Of a stretch of DNA of 64,000 nucleotides, positions 11,490 through 21,846 are shown one piece after another (the stretch's first letter is position 1; each line of letters begins with the position of its first letter). The notes under the pieces are model-generated. The model did not search any database. It was given only the letters and a program-made list of their open reading frames with translations, and was not told where the DNA came from. This stretch comes from Pictodentalium vernedei (lineage: Eukaryota > Mollusca > Scaphopoda > Dentaliida > Dentaliidae), in assembly GCA_031216915.1 (NCBI GenBank), contig CM062296.1:661789838-661853837 (forward strand), given 5' to 3'. The position numbers were made by a program, and so were the translations under genes.

Positions 11490-11870
11490 ATGTTGGTGAT
11501 AAAGAACAGGGGATACGTTAGAACTTATGTTCAAGGCAGTTCTGGCATCGTCGATTCTATAATGCGAGCGTTCTCGAGTGATGCGGGTAGAAAACTCGCA
11601 TCGACCGCATTTGAGGTTGGTAAGAAGATGGCTTTGCATGCTGGTAAGAAAGCCGCTTCTGAAGCCAGTGGTAGGATAGCTTCTGTGGCTGGGAAGAGGG
11701 CAGCCAATGCATTGATCGGCAAGTTGATCAGTCCACCGGCGAAGCGAGCTGCATTAGAGCGAACGCCGAAAAGTTGGAAAGATTTTAAGGATGCTGTGGT
11801 ACCCATACAAGCTTTAGCCAAAATGATGAGTGGATCTGGATTGAAGAGAACTCGCGATGGTGTAATATAA
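11490..11870 (+). CDS. pX-like basic core/minor virion protein
   Basis: Intact 126-residue frame, rich in Ala, Lys, Arg and Gly, with amphipathic repeats such as G-K-K-A-A-S-E-A-S-G-R and predicted nuclear or DNA-binding character. Near the C-terminus it carries MSGS-G (residues 113-117), which fits the adenovirus-type protease consensus (M/I/L)-x-G-x|G, so it is probably processed by the protease at 19919-20332. Small basic precursors of this type are compared with adenovirus pX/pVII in adintoviruses. A decayed paralogue lies at 47314-47749. It sits between the DUF8207-like gene and the packaging ATPase, as expected for a virion gene. Confidence 0.65.
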   Translation: MLVIKNRGYVRTYVQGSSGIVDSIMRAFSSDAGRKLASTAFEVGKKMALHAGKKAASEASGRIASVAGKRAANALIGKLISPPAKRAALERTPKSWKDFKDAVVPIQALAKMMSGSGLKRTRDGVI

Positions 11871-11954
11871 ATAAATAATAATATTAAAAACTGAGTTTGA
11901 AAAAACATAAAAAATTGTGTTTGAAAAAATCTAAAATAACAAAATAAAACAAAG

Positions 11955-12803
11955 ATGAACATTAAAGATATGTCTTGGAACGACGCCACGACCAAGAGGT
12001 TGAATAATGAGTTCTTTCCTAAAAGCATAAGAGGCTTGATAGTGGGAAAATCGAATTGTGGAAAGACCAATCTGTTGATGAATCTGTTGTCGTGACCCGA
12101 CTGGTTGGATTACGACAGATTGTTTGTGTTTGGCAAGAGCTTGTTTCAACCCGAATACAGATTGCTTTGAGAGTGCATGGATCGTAGATTGCCCAAGGAC
12201 GTCATAGCCAGACTCTTTGACAGTAGGAAGGAATTCGACAAAAGTGAAGCTTCTCTTTCGACCATTTTGGACGGTGCGGCGATGGAATTGATGAAGAGAA
12301 ATGCATCTTCGAACGTCGAGTGTCGATTTTATGAGAACGCTAGCGACGTTCTGGATTCTAGAGAATTGAAATCGGAAGATAAGAATCTCATGATTTTCGA
12401 CGATCTGCTTTTGGAGAGACAGAACCGATGCGAATCATATTACATTAGGGGTCATCACAGCAACGTGGACTGTTTCTACTTGTCGCAGAATTATTTTCGA
12501 TTGCCCAGACAGACAATAAGGGAGAACGCTAATTTTCTATGTCTCTTTCGCCAAGATCTCAAGAATCTCAATCACATCTACAGCAATCACGTCACAAACG
12601 ACATGAGCGTGGCAGAATTCAGGAGATTCTGTAAGAGGGTTTGGGATGGAGGACTTTACAATTTTGTCATGATCGATTTGACTAGCGAATTTAATCACGG
12701 AAAATATCGGTGTGGATTCGACAAGTTTTATGTTTCTGATGATAATAAGATACAGCGTGAAAATAAAAAAAAATTAGAAAATAATAAATCTTCAAATAAT
12801 TAG
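11955..12803 (+). pseudogene. FtsK/HerA-type genome packaging ATPase, two TGA stops
   Basis: The frame of about 282 codons starts at ATG 11955. Walker A is G-K-S-N-C-G-K-T (residues 31-38). Walker B is M-I-F-D-D. A downstream S-Q-N-Y-F-R-L-P block followed by R-E-N-A-N is typical of the A32-like packaging ATPases of Polintons. Two in-frame TGA codons interrupt it at 12093-12095 and 12168-12170 without a frame change. Each could come from CGA by one C-to-T change. The downstream part remains well conserved. In function the family pumps DNA into preformed capsids. A decayed homologue lies at about 47838-48586. Confidence 0.85.
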
Positions 12804-12838
12804 TTTTTGAAAAAATAAAAAAAATAAAATTAAATATA

Positions 12839-13594
12839 ATGTTCGAACAAGTAGAATTGTTAGAACGGATAGCCAAGAATATGGCTGCAAAACAATCCAT
12901 TCAAATCGTGGTGAGTGGCGATTCGACTCGATTCGCGATGAAATTCGAACCTTCCATCGAATTGAATAGAGAGAAAAGATACGAGATGGTGTTGGTGAAT
13001 CTGGAGACTTATTATTCCTTTCCCAACGTCACCGAAAAAAATAACTCGTTCAAGTATTCCGATGGAGTGGATTTGTTGGAGATTCGAATTCCCAAAGGAA
13101 GTTATGACATAGACGATTTGAACAATTACATTCAAATGCGAATGAAGACGGATGGAAAGGGAAGCAACAAGATCAGACTCACTCCCAATCCTAATACCTT
13201 ACAGACGATGTTGGATCTGGAAGATAATTTTCGAGTGGATTTCAATACGGACGATTTTATAGGCAAGATGCTGGGATTCGATCGAAAGATGTATCGAGGT
13301 CACGCGGTAACTGAAAATATGGTCGACATTCTCGCAGTCAATAGCATTCTGGTGAACGTGGATGTGATTGCTGGAAGCTACGTGAATGGAGGCGCTCAAC
13401 CGATGATCTATTCCTTCTTTCCAAACATGTCGCCGGGTTATAAGATCGTGGAACAACCTCGAAATTTAGTTTATCTACCAGTGATTTTAGACACGTTGTA
13501 TAGTCTCAAAACCACGTTGACGGATCAAAATGGTGAACTGTTAGATCTTCGCGGAGAGAGGGTGATGATACGATTTCACATAAGAGAAATATAA
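12839..13594 (+). CDS. Penton-like minor capsid protein (single jelly roll)
   Basis: Intact 251-residue frame, 35 nt after the ATPase. The beta-rich sequence, the Y-L-P-V block before the end and the final G-E-R-V-M-I-R-F-H-I stretch match the minor capsid (penton) proteins of Polintons and adintoviruses. Those form pentamers at the capsid vertices and would anchor the fibre encoded at 20438-21791. No stop or frameshift is seen. The 3' third of a second copy survives at 55455-55657. Confidence 0.8.
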   Translation: MFEQVELLERIAKNMAAKQSIQIVVSGDSTRFAMKFEPSIELNREKRYEMVLVNLETYYSFPNVTEKNNSFKYSDGVDLLEIRIPKGSYDIDDLNNYIQMRMKTDGKGSNKIRLTPNPNTLQTMLDLEDNFRVDFNTDDFIGKMLGFDRKMYRGHAVTENMVDILAVNSILVNVDVIAGSYVNGGAQPMIYSFFPNMSPGYKIVEQPRNLVYLPVILDTLYSLKTTLTDQNGELLDLRGERVMIRFHIREI

Positions 13595-13737
13595 AAGAAA
13601 AAAAAAATATTGTGTATATATATAAATAACAAAAATAAAATAAACACAATATTAATTTTAAAAAATTATTTAATATATATAATTATCATTAAAACAAAAA
13701 AAAACAATTGAAGAAAATATATTTTAAAAAAAGAATT

Positions 13738-14349
13738 ATGACACAATACGTGGTTAAAAACGTGAACATATCCGCAGGACAGGGGAAGAAACTTAAGAGA
13801 GCGTTAACAACTCGAGGCGAGGCGGTGAGATTCAAATTCACTCACAAAGATCTGACGAGTGGCGGTCAGGATTCGATCGATTGGGCCAGAAGTCAAAGCA
13901 AAAGGATGGAGAAAGCGATTCGTGATGGAAGAGGGTTGACAGTGAGATTGAGTCCCACTCAATTGAGATACAATTTGAGAATGAAAGGCGGTATCCTACC
14001 GCTATTGGCAGGAATCGCCACAAAAGCATTACCCTTTGCCACAAAAGCATTACCCTTTCTTGGAAAGACTCTCGGCGTGGGAGCTCTCACGGGACTTGCG
14101 AGTTCGGCAGTTGAGAAATTAATGGGTGGCAGCGGACTGTTTTTGAAGAAGGGAGGAGCCGTGTGTCACGTCCACATAGACGGCAGCGGTAAAGGATTGT
14201 ATCTAGAACCCGTTAGAGGTGACAACTCTTTGAGTGGAAACAGTCTCTATCTGAAGAGTGGACGGAACGTTGAGTGACTCGGCAAGGATTTGTTGTTTGG
14301 TGAGAATTCGCCATTTACAAATATACTGATTTTGAATATGTTATTATAA
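13738..14349 (+). pseudogene. pVI-like membrane-active virion protein, C-terminus cut by TGA
   Basis: The first ATG is 13738. A basic N-terminus is followed by a hydrophobic Gly/Ala/Leu-rich amphipathic segment (residues 83-130) and then a Gly-rich tail with repeated G-L-Y-L motifs. Protease-like sites are MKGG|I (82-86), LMGG|S (128-132) and possibly IDGS|G. The frame stops at TGA 14275-14277, but the same frame continues to 14349 through N-S-P-F, the usual C-terminal signature of this family, so the TGA is premature. A 21-bp duplication gives A-T-K-A-L-P-F twice (about 14017-14058). Adenovirus pVI disrupts membranes during entry; that role is inferred here. A relic copy is at 55899-56436. 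Confidence 0.7.
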
Positions 14350-14415
14350 TGTAAAAAAATTATATAATTATATAAATATAAAATATAAATCACAGAAAGT
14401 ATAAAATAATATAAA

Positions 14416-14793
14416 ATGGATAAAAAGGTGGAAAAACAATTAGACGATAATGATGAATATCGCGAGATAGAGTGTGAAAAAGATGTGGAAAAACGATTAG
14501 ACGCTAATGATGGATATCTTAGGAAAGAACTGATAAAAGAGTTAAATAAAGATTGGGACATGCGGTTGAAATTTAAAAGAATGAGACGTTTTCCACCGTT
14601 ACCACTATCTTCTGAAGAGAATGGTAATGATGCGAGTGTTACCGAGAGATGCACAACATTCGTTCATAATTATGATTCGGATAAACAAATGTGTTCTTAT
14701 AAAAACATAGCATATCACAAAAAAAAAAAAAGAAAAGAAGAATCGATGCTGAAATTTGAGAAAAAAGGAAATGTTATAATATATGGGCAATAG
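14416..14793 (+). CDS. Highly charged protein of unknown function
   Basis: Intact 125-residue frame, unrecognised. The first half is Glu/Lys/Asp-rich with an internal repeat (K-D-V-E-K-R-L-D-A-N-D-G-Y-type, residues 3-40) and is likely helical or coiled coil. A proline patch P-P-L-P-L lies near residue 60 and a lysine cluster near residue 105 that could be a nuclear signal. It is the last gene of the left + block, and its stop falls just before the bidirectional hairpin at 14831. Confidence 0.5.
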   Translation: MDKKVEKQLDDNDEYREIECEKDVEKRLDANDGYLRKELIKELNKDWDMRLKFKRMRRFPPLPLSSEENGNDASVTERCTTFVHNYDSDKQMCSYKNIAYHKKKKRKEESMLKFEKKGNVIIYGQ

Positions 14794-14830
14794 TGAAGAA
14801 GGAAAACAAAAAAAAAATAAAAAAACAAAA

Positions 14831-14881
14831 AAAAGTAATGAGATCTAGAGATGATCAACCTCTCTAGATCTCATTACTTTT
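14831..14881. terminator. Hairpin at convergent gene junction 1
   Basis: Perfect 21-bp arms (14831-14851 and 14861-14881) around the loop TGATCAACC. The arm core is AGTAATGAGATCTAGAGA. Outer TAGTGAAGAAGG and CCTTCTTCTTCACTA extend the symmetry. It lies between a + gene ending at 14793 and a - gene ending at 15005. The same sequence recurs at 21847-21899 at the other convergent junction, which argues for a bidirectional transcription-termination or 3'-end element. Confidence 0.7.
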
Positions 14882-15004
14882 TTTTCCTTCTTCTTCACTA
14901 AAAATCAATCTCTCTATTGTTTATATTTCCAAGTCCGTTATTAGCATGTTGACACTCGTGTTTTCTCCTTTTTTGAAAATGTGTTGAATGTTTATCTTTA
15001 CTTT

Positions 15005-15367
15005 TTAAAGTTTTTTTACATCGGTGAACGCGCTCTCACCACCCGATTTGTCCACGAGTTTGATTGTGATTTTTGGATATATGTAACTTCCATAGAACAG
15101 CGACAAATCGTCCTTGTCGAATTCTCTGTCTTCGGCGACGATGATATTCTGCAGATCACTTTCGTAGTCGTAAAACAAATCAAGCATGGCTTCGTCCAAT
15201 TTCAAAGGCATGTTATATCTGTCGTAGTAGTGCCCTAAGCCCTTCATCTCACCCTCGTTCAGTTCAATGGAATCATGTCGTTGTAATCTATAGATTTTAA
15301 AACTGAATTTTTTACACGTTTCGACTCATTTCAATTTCAATTCGCATCTTTTAGGTGTTGTTGTCAT
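15005..15367 (-). pseudogene. Small Polinton protein of unknown function, one TGA
   Basis: The frame runs from ATG 15367 to the stop at 15005, about 120 codons, with one TGA at 15328-15326 (codon 14). The remaining sequence is continuous and contains an acidic Asp/Glu/Tyr-rich middle (Y-D-Y-E-S-D-L) and a K-I-T-I-K-L-V-D-K segment. I do not recognise it. It is transcribed divergently from the polymerase gene across an AT-rich inverted-repeat spacer. Confidence 0.5.
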
Positions 15368-15788
15368 GATCGATTATTTGGATTTTTGTTTTATGAATTC
15401 TTGCAAATAATATATATTTTAAATTTTGTATTTAAATAATAATTTGTTAAAAAAGTTTGGTTTTTTTTTTACTCTTTATATATATAAAAAAAGTTTTTTT
15501 TTTAATTTTTAATTTTTTTTAATGTAAAAATTTTTTTTGTGAAAGTTTTTTTCTCTTTATATATAAATAAAAAGTTAAATTTTAACATCCTTTTTTCTCG
15601 TATTAATTCAATTTTTTTCACGTTAAGGAACATAAAAATAGATTAATTGCATCAAAAAAAAAATCTTTCACATTAAAGAAAAATTAAAATTAAAAAAAAA
15701 TCTTTTTTATATATATAAAGAGTAAAAAAAAAAAACTTTTTTAACAAATTATTTAAATACAAAATTCGAAAAAAAAATATTCTTACAA
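15368..15788. promoter_or_regulatory. Symmetric divergent promoter region
   Basis: The 421-bp spacer between divergent genes is an imperfect inverted repeat. A block TTTATATATATAAAGAGTAAA with its flank TTGTTAAAAAAGT occurs near 15707-15750 reading right and near 15440-15490 reading left; a third box reading left is at about 15547-15570. Each box lies 60-110 nt (or about 190 nt for the third) before a start codon. This mirrors TATA boxes found elsewhere in the element, so it is probably a bidirectional promoter. Confidence 0.55.
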
Positions 15789-16100
15789 ATGGAGCAAACA
15801 AATAAAAAAATGGAAAATTTAAATGAGAAAACCGTACCTCAGTTAAACGAGATTTGTAAACTACTAAAAATTTCACATTTCAGAAATCATAGAACTAAAT
15901 CAAAAAAAATTGAAGTCATACAGAAATATTTGCGGAATGATGGAAAGGCAAACGAAATGTCGATAGCAATGACATCAAAAAATGCATCGGTTGTGAAAAA
16001 TGAGAAGAAGAAAAAGATAGTAAAAGGAATCAAAATGCCGACGTCGAAAAAAACCGAAAACGTTTCGATTGTGAAAAATAAGAAGACGACTAAACGTTGA
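15789..16100 (+). pseudogene. SAP-like N-terminal segment, probably the head of the polymerase gene
   Basis: A 103-residue frame with a SAP-like helix-extended loop-helix (about residues 14-47: V-P-Q-L-N-E-I-C-K-L-L then K-K-I-E-V-I-Q-K-Y-L) and a lysine-rich linker. The polymerase frame is already open upstream of this frame's stop, overlapping it from about 16081, and continues the same Lys-rich composition. One frameshift near 16050-16095 would therefore join them. SAP domains bind DNA. It may instead be a separate small gene. Confidence 0.45.
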
Positions 16101-19100
16101 AGAACTTCAAGTTTCAAAAGAAAAGAAAAAAAAAACAAAAACGAAAACGAGTGATGTACTTCAGATTCTAGGCAAACGAGATATATTGAGCAAAATTCAA
16201 CAAGCAATCAACAAAGGGAAAGGAGAAGAATATGTAGCACGACTCATCATGGAACTATTCCAATCGAAGCCTGTAGAATGGGAGAGTGCAATCAAAGGGG
16301 TTTTTAAAACTTTTGATGTGGTTCCCTCGTTCAAGAAAATCGATGCGAAATTATTCATGAAACGGGTGAAGAAAAAAATATTGGATTTGTTTCACAAACA
16401 CATGAACGTAGGACGAAAAATTAAGATGATACTCCATTGCGTGATGAATAAAATCGATGTGAAGTCCGGCGAGAGTATCGTGAAAAATGCATATTTCAGA
16501 TCTAACGTCGAACCCATATTTCGAGGTTCAGATTTATCAGACATTTTCGAAAAGATGAAAGACAAGATGTTGACGTCTCTCGCGAATTATCAACATGAAG
16601 GTAGTAACTGGATGTTCGATGAGGTGTTGAAACTTGAAATTCATATAACGGATTCGTTGAAAGGGTCTTCCTACGTGGAATTACCGTATTTGTTAGCTAA
16701 AAAAAATGCTGTGATCAACATGAGAAATAAAGATGATCAGTGTTTTAAATGGGCAGTCACCTCTGCTTTATACCCTGTCAAAATGAACCCCAATAGAGTT
16801 TCTCGTTACGAGGAGACTTCTAAAAATTTTGATTGGACCGGAGTGACTTTTCCAACAGAGTTAAAACACATCGAACATTTCGAGGCTCAAAATTCCACCG
16901 TAGCGATGAACGTCTTGGGATACGACGATGAAAAACAAACAATCTATCCTCTCAGACAGACTTCGTATCTCGAAAGAGAAAAGATGATTATTTTATTATT
17001 GATTTCGAATGGTGACAATCGTCATTATTGTTGGGTTAAAAATCCGAGCCGATTACTGTCAAGACAAAATAATAAACATGAACATAAGTTATGTTTATGT
17101 TGCAACTGCATGAACATGTTTCAGAGCGAAAAATCGTTAGCGAAACATCAGGAATATTGCAATGAAAATCAAGGTGTCGCCATTGAAATGCCCAAACCCA
17201 ACACCATCGAGAAGTTTGAAAATCGCAATAGAAGGTTAAAAGTACCATTCATCGTGTATGCCAATTTCGAATGTTTCACCGTGAAAATGAGTTCCTGCCA
17301 ACCTAACGCTCTTCAAAGTTAGGTCGAAAGATATCAAAAACACATACCTTCAGGCTATTGCATTTATATGAAATGCGCTTTCGACTCGCAACATGACATG
17401 GGTCCCTTCTCCTACACGAAACAGTGCGAAAATGACAACGTGGCTCAAACGTTCGTGGAAGAGTTAGAATCGAAAATTCAAATGTTATACGATAAATTCA
17501 AAACTCCGGCGAAAATGATCATCACGCGAAAGCAGCAGGACGAAAATAACAGCCACCAAATGTCACATATGCAGACAATTGTTCGACGAGAATTCAGAGG
17601 AAAATAAGAAGGTCAGAGACCACGATCATTACACGGGTCTGTATCGCGGTCTGGCTCACAGCATAGGTAATTTAAAATATTGAGATGCCGTTTTCTATCC
17701 GGAGATATTTCACAATCTCTCGGGTTATGACAGTCATCTGTTCGTGAAAAATCTCGGCACCTCCCACGAAGAATTAAATTGCATCGCGAACAGTGAAGAA
17801 AGATACATTTCCTTCACGAAATGGAAGCTCATGGAGAAGAAAAGAGTAATCGACGGAGAGACGCTGAAAGAAAAAACGAAATTCTTTTGTAGAAGCATAC
17901 GTCTCATAGACAGTTTTAAATTCATGTCGACCGCTCTGGAAAAATTAGTCGATAACATGAGCAAGGATAAATTTAAAATCACGAGCGAACATTTTGGAGA
18001 AAGAGTAGACGTCATGTTGAGGAAAGGAGTCTATCCTTATGATTACATGAACGATCTAAAGAGATTCGCCGACACCGCACTACCTTCGAAAGAAGATTTT
18101 TATTCGAAATTATATGAATCCAACATTTCCGACGAGAATTACGAACACGCTAAAAACGTGTGGAAATCATTCGATATGAAAACCATGAGATATTATCACA
18201 ATCTCTATCTAAAGACCGATGTTCTACTCTTGGCAGACGTGTTCGAAAATTTTCGAGACATTTGTCGTCGAAATTACGATCTGGATCCGGCTTGGTATTT
18301 CACCCGGTCTGGTGTGGGATGCTCTGTTGAAGACCACCGAAGTCCAATTGGAATTATTATCCGACGTGAACATGTTGCTCATGTTCGAAAGGGCTGCGAG
18401 AGGTGGCATCTCGATGATCTCCCACAGATATTCTGAAGCTAACAATCCCTACATGAAAGAAGGTTTCGATTCGAAACGATCAAATAAATACATACAGTAT
18501 TGGGACGCTAATAATCTGTACGCTTGGGCTATGAGTCATCCTTTACCGATTGGAAATTTCGAATGGGTAACGGAACAGGAAGAGATGCAAAAATGGAGAG
18601 ACTATCCTTGTATTTTAGAAGTCGATTTGAACGATCCACAAGAATTACACGATCTACACAACGATTATCCCTGGCTCCCGAATGAATGGAACCGAACAAA
18701 GGAGACGAGGAAAAACTCATTCCTAATTTATCTAACAAACGTAACTACGTCATCTACAGCGAGAATTTGAAACAATACGTCGATTACGGGATGAAATCAG
18801 TCGACATACATCGCGTCATTCGATTCGATGAAAAGCCTTGGATGAAAAAATACATCGATCTCAACACGAATCTCAGAATTCGAGCCGAGAACGATTTTGA
18901 AAAAGATTTCTTCAAACTCATGAACAACTGCGTGTATGGTAAATCGATGGAAAACATCAGGAAGAGAACCGACATTCGACTCGTCACGTCTGAGAAAAGA
19001 GCTAAAAAATTAGTGGCGAAACCCAATTACAAACACCGAACCATATTTGATGAAAATCTAGTGGCCGTTCACATGCAAAAGACGCACCTGAAGTTCGACA

Positions 19101-19852
19101 AAGCGTATTATCTCAGACCGATCATCTTAGATATCAGCAAGCGATTGATGTACGAGTTTCACTATGATTATGTCAAACGAAAATTTGGTGATAAAGCCAA
19201 ACTACTGTTCACCGACTTGGACAGTTTAGTTTACGAGATAGAGACAAAAGATGTCTACCAAGATATATCTTCGGACGTGGCCGCGTGGTTCGACACGAGC
19301 AATTATCCCATCGATCACCCGTCCAACATTCAATTGAAAGACAACAAGAAGGTTTTAGGTAAATTTAAGAATGAGAGCGCCGGTAAACAAATCCTCGAAT
19401 TCGTAGGCTTGAGACCCAAACTGTATGCTTATCGTCTAGAAGATGAAGAGATCAAGAAGTGCAAAGGGGTTAAAGCATGTGTGGAGAAGAAAAACATCTC
19501 TTTCCAAGAGTATAAAGATTGTCTGTTAAGAAGTGGTCCGGTGTATAAGACTATGAAATCTATTCGAAGCGAAAATCACGACTTGTATACCGAAATAGTC
19601 AACAAGATTTCACTGACAGCTGATGACGATAAGAGATTCGTGTTAGATGATAAAATAAGCACTTTGGCACACGGACATTGGAATTTGGATCTAATTTTAG
19701 ATGATAGGATTTCAGATATGATTGTGGATGATAGGATTCCAGAAAATCAAGAGGAATTAGACGGATTCAAGATTATGAAAGTCGAGGAATTAGACGGATT
19801 CAAGATTATGGAAGTTGATAGAGTTAGTTTAAAAAGAAAAAGAAAAATATAA
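16081..19852 (+). pseudogene. Protein-primed family B DNA polymerase (pPolB), broken
   Basis: A large polymerase with the Polinton pPolB signature: Exo I region Y-A-N-F-E-C-F, a C-H-I-C...H-Y-T-G zinc/endonuclease-like insert, F-H-N-L-S-G-Y-D-S-H-L-F, motif A D-A-N-N-L-Y, motif B N-N-C-V-Y-G-K-S, motif C T-D-L-D-S-L, and a C-terminal T-L-A-H-G-H. Breaks are TAG 17320-17322, a frameshift near 17565, TGA 17681-17683 and frameshifts near 18305 and 18690. The exonuclease Asp is Asn (AAT at 17263-17265), and two ligands of the Cys/His insert look lost. A 33-bp tandem duplication lies near the 3' end. This copy is inactive. Confidence 0.9.
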
Positions 19853-19918
19853 AAAAAATAACGTCATTTTAGTGAATTATAATAAAATAAATAAATTTTT
19901 TAAAAAATATACACATTT

Positions 19919-20332
19919 ATGAATAAGAAAATAGAGATATCCGTAGAAGGTGTCGTCTTACCTAAGGAACCCCTATCCAACATCGATCTCTCGAATGCAG
20001 CGAAGGATTTGAAAATCAAAGATTTTCTAGGAGTGTTTTCTAGAGATGCCTTGCCGAAGAGAAGACCTCGACAGTCGGAATGCGGAATTTTAAATCTAGA
20101 CGATTTATCAGGTGAAGGCACTCACTGGGTGGCGTGGTTCAAGAACGGGAAGAAGAAGAATTATTATTTCGACAGCTACGGAATCTCAACGGCAAAAGAA
20201 ATAAAGAACTATTTCAACAATTCGATGGTTCGTTACAACACAGAATGCGTGCAATCACCAGATCAAGTGTTTTGTGGTCTCTTATTAGAAAGAGATTTTT
20301 TTATAGTATATAAAGGTAAAAAAATTATTTAA
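19919..20332 (+). CDS. Adenain-like cysteine protease (virion maturation)
   Basis: Intact 137-residue frame, 66 nt after the polymerase. Catalytic blocks in order are G-T-H-W-V-A (His), Y-Y-F-D-S-Y-G (Asp) and S-P-D-Q-V-F-C-G with the Cys. This is the Ulp1/adenain arrangement used by Polintons and adenoviruses to process capsid precursors. Candidate sites of the matching consensus are visible in the pX- and pVI-like proteins. Past the Cys only about 16 residues remain, and the usual second Cys and Y-F-L end are not seen, so the extreme C-terminus may be altered although the catalytic residues are present. Confidence 0.85.
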   Translation: MNKKIEISVEGVVLPKEPLSNIDLSNAAKDLKIKDFLGVFSRDALPKRRPRQSECGILNLDDLSGEGTHWVAWFKNGKKKNYYFDSYGISTAKEIKNYFNNSMVRYNTECVQSPDQVFCGLLLERDFFIVYKGKKII

Positions 20333-20437
20333 AAAAATTTAATCGAATAAAAACGAAAAATAAAATAAGTGAAATAATTCATTTTTTAATAAACTGCATT
20401 TGAAATATATATTTTAAAACAAAAATCTCAAAACAAC

Positions 20438-21791
20438 ATGCCAGTCGATAAATTTGGTAGAAGTGCCGACGAAAGTCGACCCAAAAAGAAGAGGAAGACG
20501 CTCGAAGTCGATGATGGTTACGGATGTTGCCAACTTGGACGATCGTTACGTTTGGAGATACGAACCTCAAGAGGAACCTTTGAACATGAACGATAAGAAG
20601 CTCTACAATCTTCCCGAGCCGATAGATCTCGCAGATGCTGCGACTAAAAAATATGTTGACAGGGGGAACGCGGATTTCGAATGAATCATGCTAGATAATT
20701 ACGTGGATAAAGCCATGACCGACGATCTCGATCTGAAATCTAAACGTTTGGTGAACGTCGCAAATCCCATAGATCCCACCGATGCCACGACCAAGAAATA
20801 CGCTGATGACTCTCACGCACGATTCAGCAAACACCTGAGAAATAGATACGTTCAGAAAATGCTGCGCTCGGAATTGAATGCCAATTCTAACAAGATAACG
20901 AACGTGGCCACTCCCACAAATCCCAAGGATGTGGTGACCAAACACTACGTCGATCTGGAACAGAGAAAGTCTGATGGACGAGAAATGAAATTGGATCTGA
21001 ATGCGGGATTCAACAAGATATTGAATCTGTCGAAGGTCGACGACACGGATGCAGACTCAACTGCAGTCAACAAGGGCTACATAGATTCTGCCATGATACG
21101 ATCACAAGAATATGTAGAATCACAAGTGGACGATCTCTACCCGAACAAACAATCTGGCGGAACCATGAAGGGTGGTATCAATATGAACGGTGAGAAATTA
21201 TTCGGACTCAATGACGATCCCGAATTCGATTCCAGCATGGTCAGCAAGAAGTACGTGGATGACAACTCGGTCTGGAGAAAGGGCGACATCATGGAAGGTA
21301 AACTAGACATGGGCGGACACGCGTTCACGAATCAACCGGATCCCATGAACATGACGGACGCCTGCACCCTGATTTCGGTGGTGGAAAGACTCAAATATGC
21401 TAGAAAATTGATCACCGTGTGGGCCGAGGAGGCCGGCACGTTATAGGAGGGAAAAACCGAGTGGTCTTTTGGAAACGGAGGTAGCAGATTGAAACATGGT
21501 CAGGTGGGATATCCCATGCCGTTGGGAGGTGAAATCATTCGAATGGCTCTGGCTTCCTCGGATTTGAATAACAGAGCGGTCGTCAATCTCGTGGTGAATG
21601 GAGTAGAGAGCGATAAGAAATACAGCGTCGAAAAGACTGAGAATCAACACGCGAATGTTAGCACATTCGGCACGCCTCTCAAAGTGAACGCCGGAGACAG
21701 GATTAATTTCGTTACAAAAACCAATAATCCCGAAGCCACCAGTTCCGTGGTGAGTCTACTGATCGAACTAGATCCTTTGAACAAACAGTGA
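20438..21791 (+). pseudogene. Fibre-like protein with six shaft repeats and a knob, broken
   Basis: It starts M-P-V-D-K-F-G-R at 20438. A frameshift between 20460 and 20525 leads into about six repeats of roughly 30-45 residues following L-x-M-x-x-x-K-L-x-N-V-x-x-P, D-A-x-T-K-K-Y-V-D, the pattern of trimeric phage and viral fibres. A C-terminal beta-rich domain follows, with E-W-S-F-G-N-G-G, G-Y-P-M-P and L-L-I-E-L-D near the end. TGA 20682-20684 and TAG 21444-21446 interrupt an otherwise continuous frame. Such proteins bind host surfaces from capsid vertices; here the role is inferred. The gene follows the protease and precedes hairpin 2. Confidence 0.8.
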
Positions 21792-21846
21792 ATGCATGGA
21801 AATAATTAATTAAAAAAAAATAATGAGTGATTATTAAAAACAAAAA

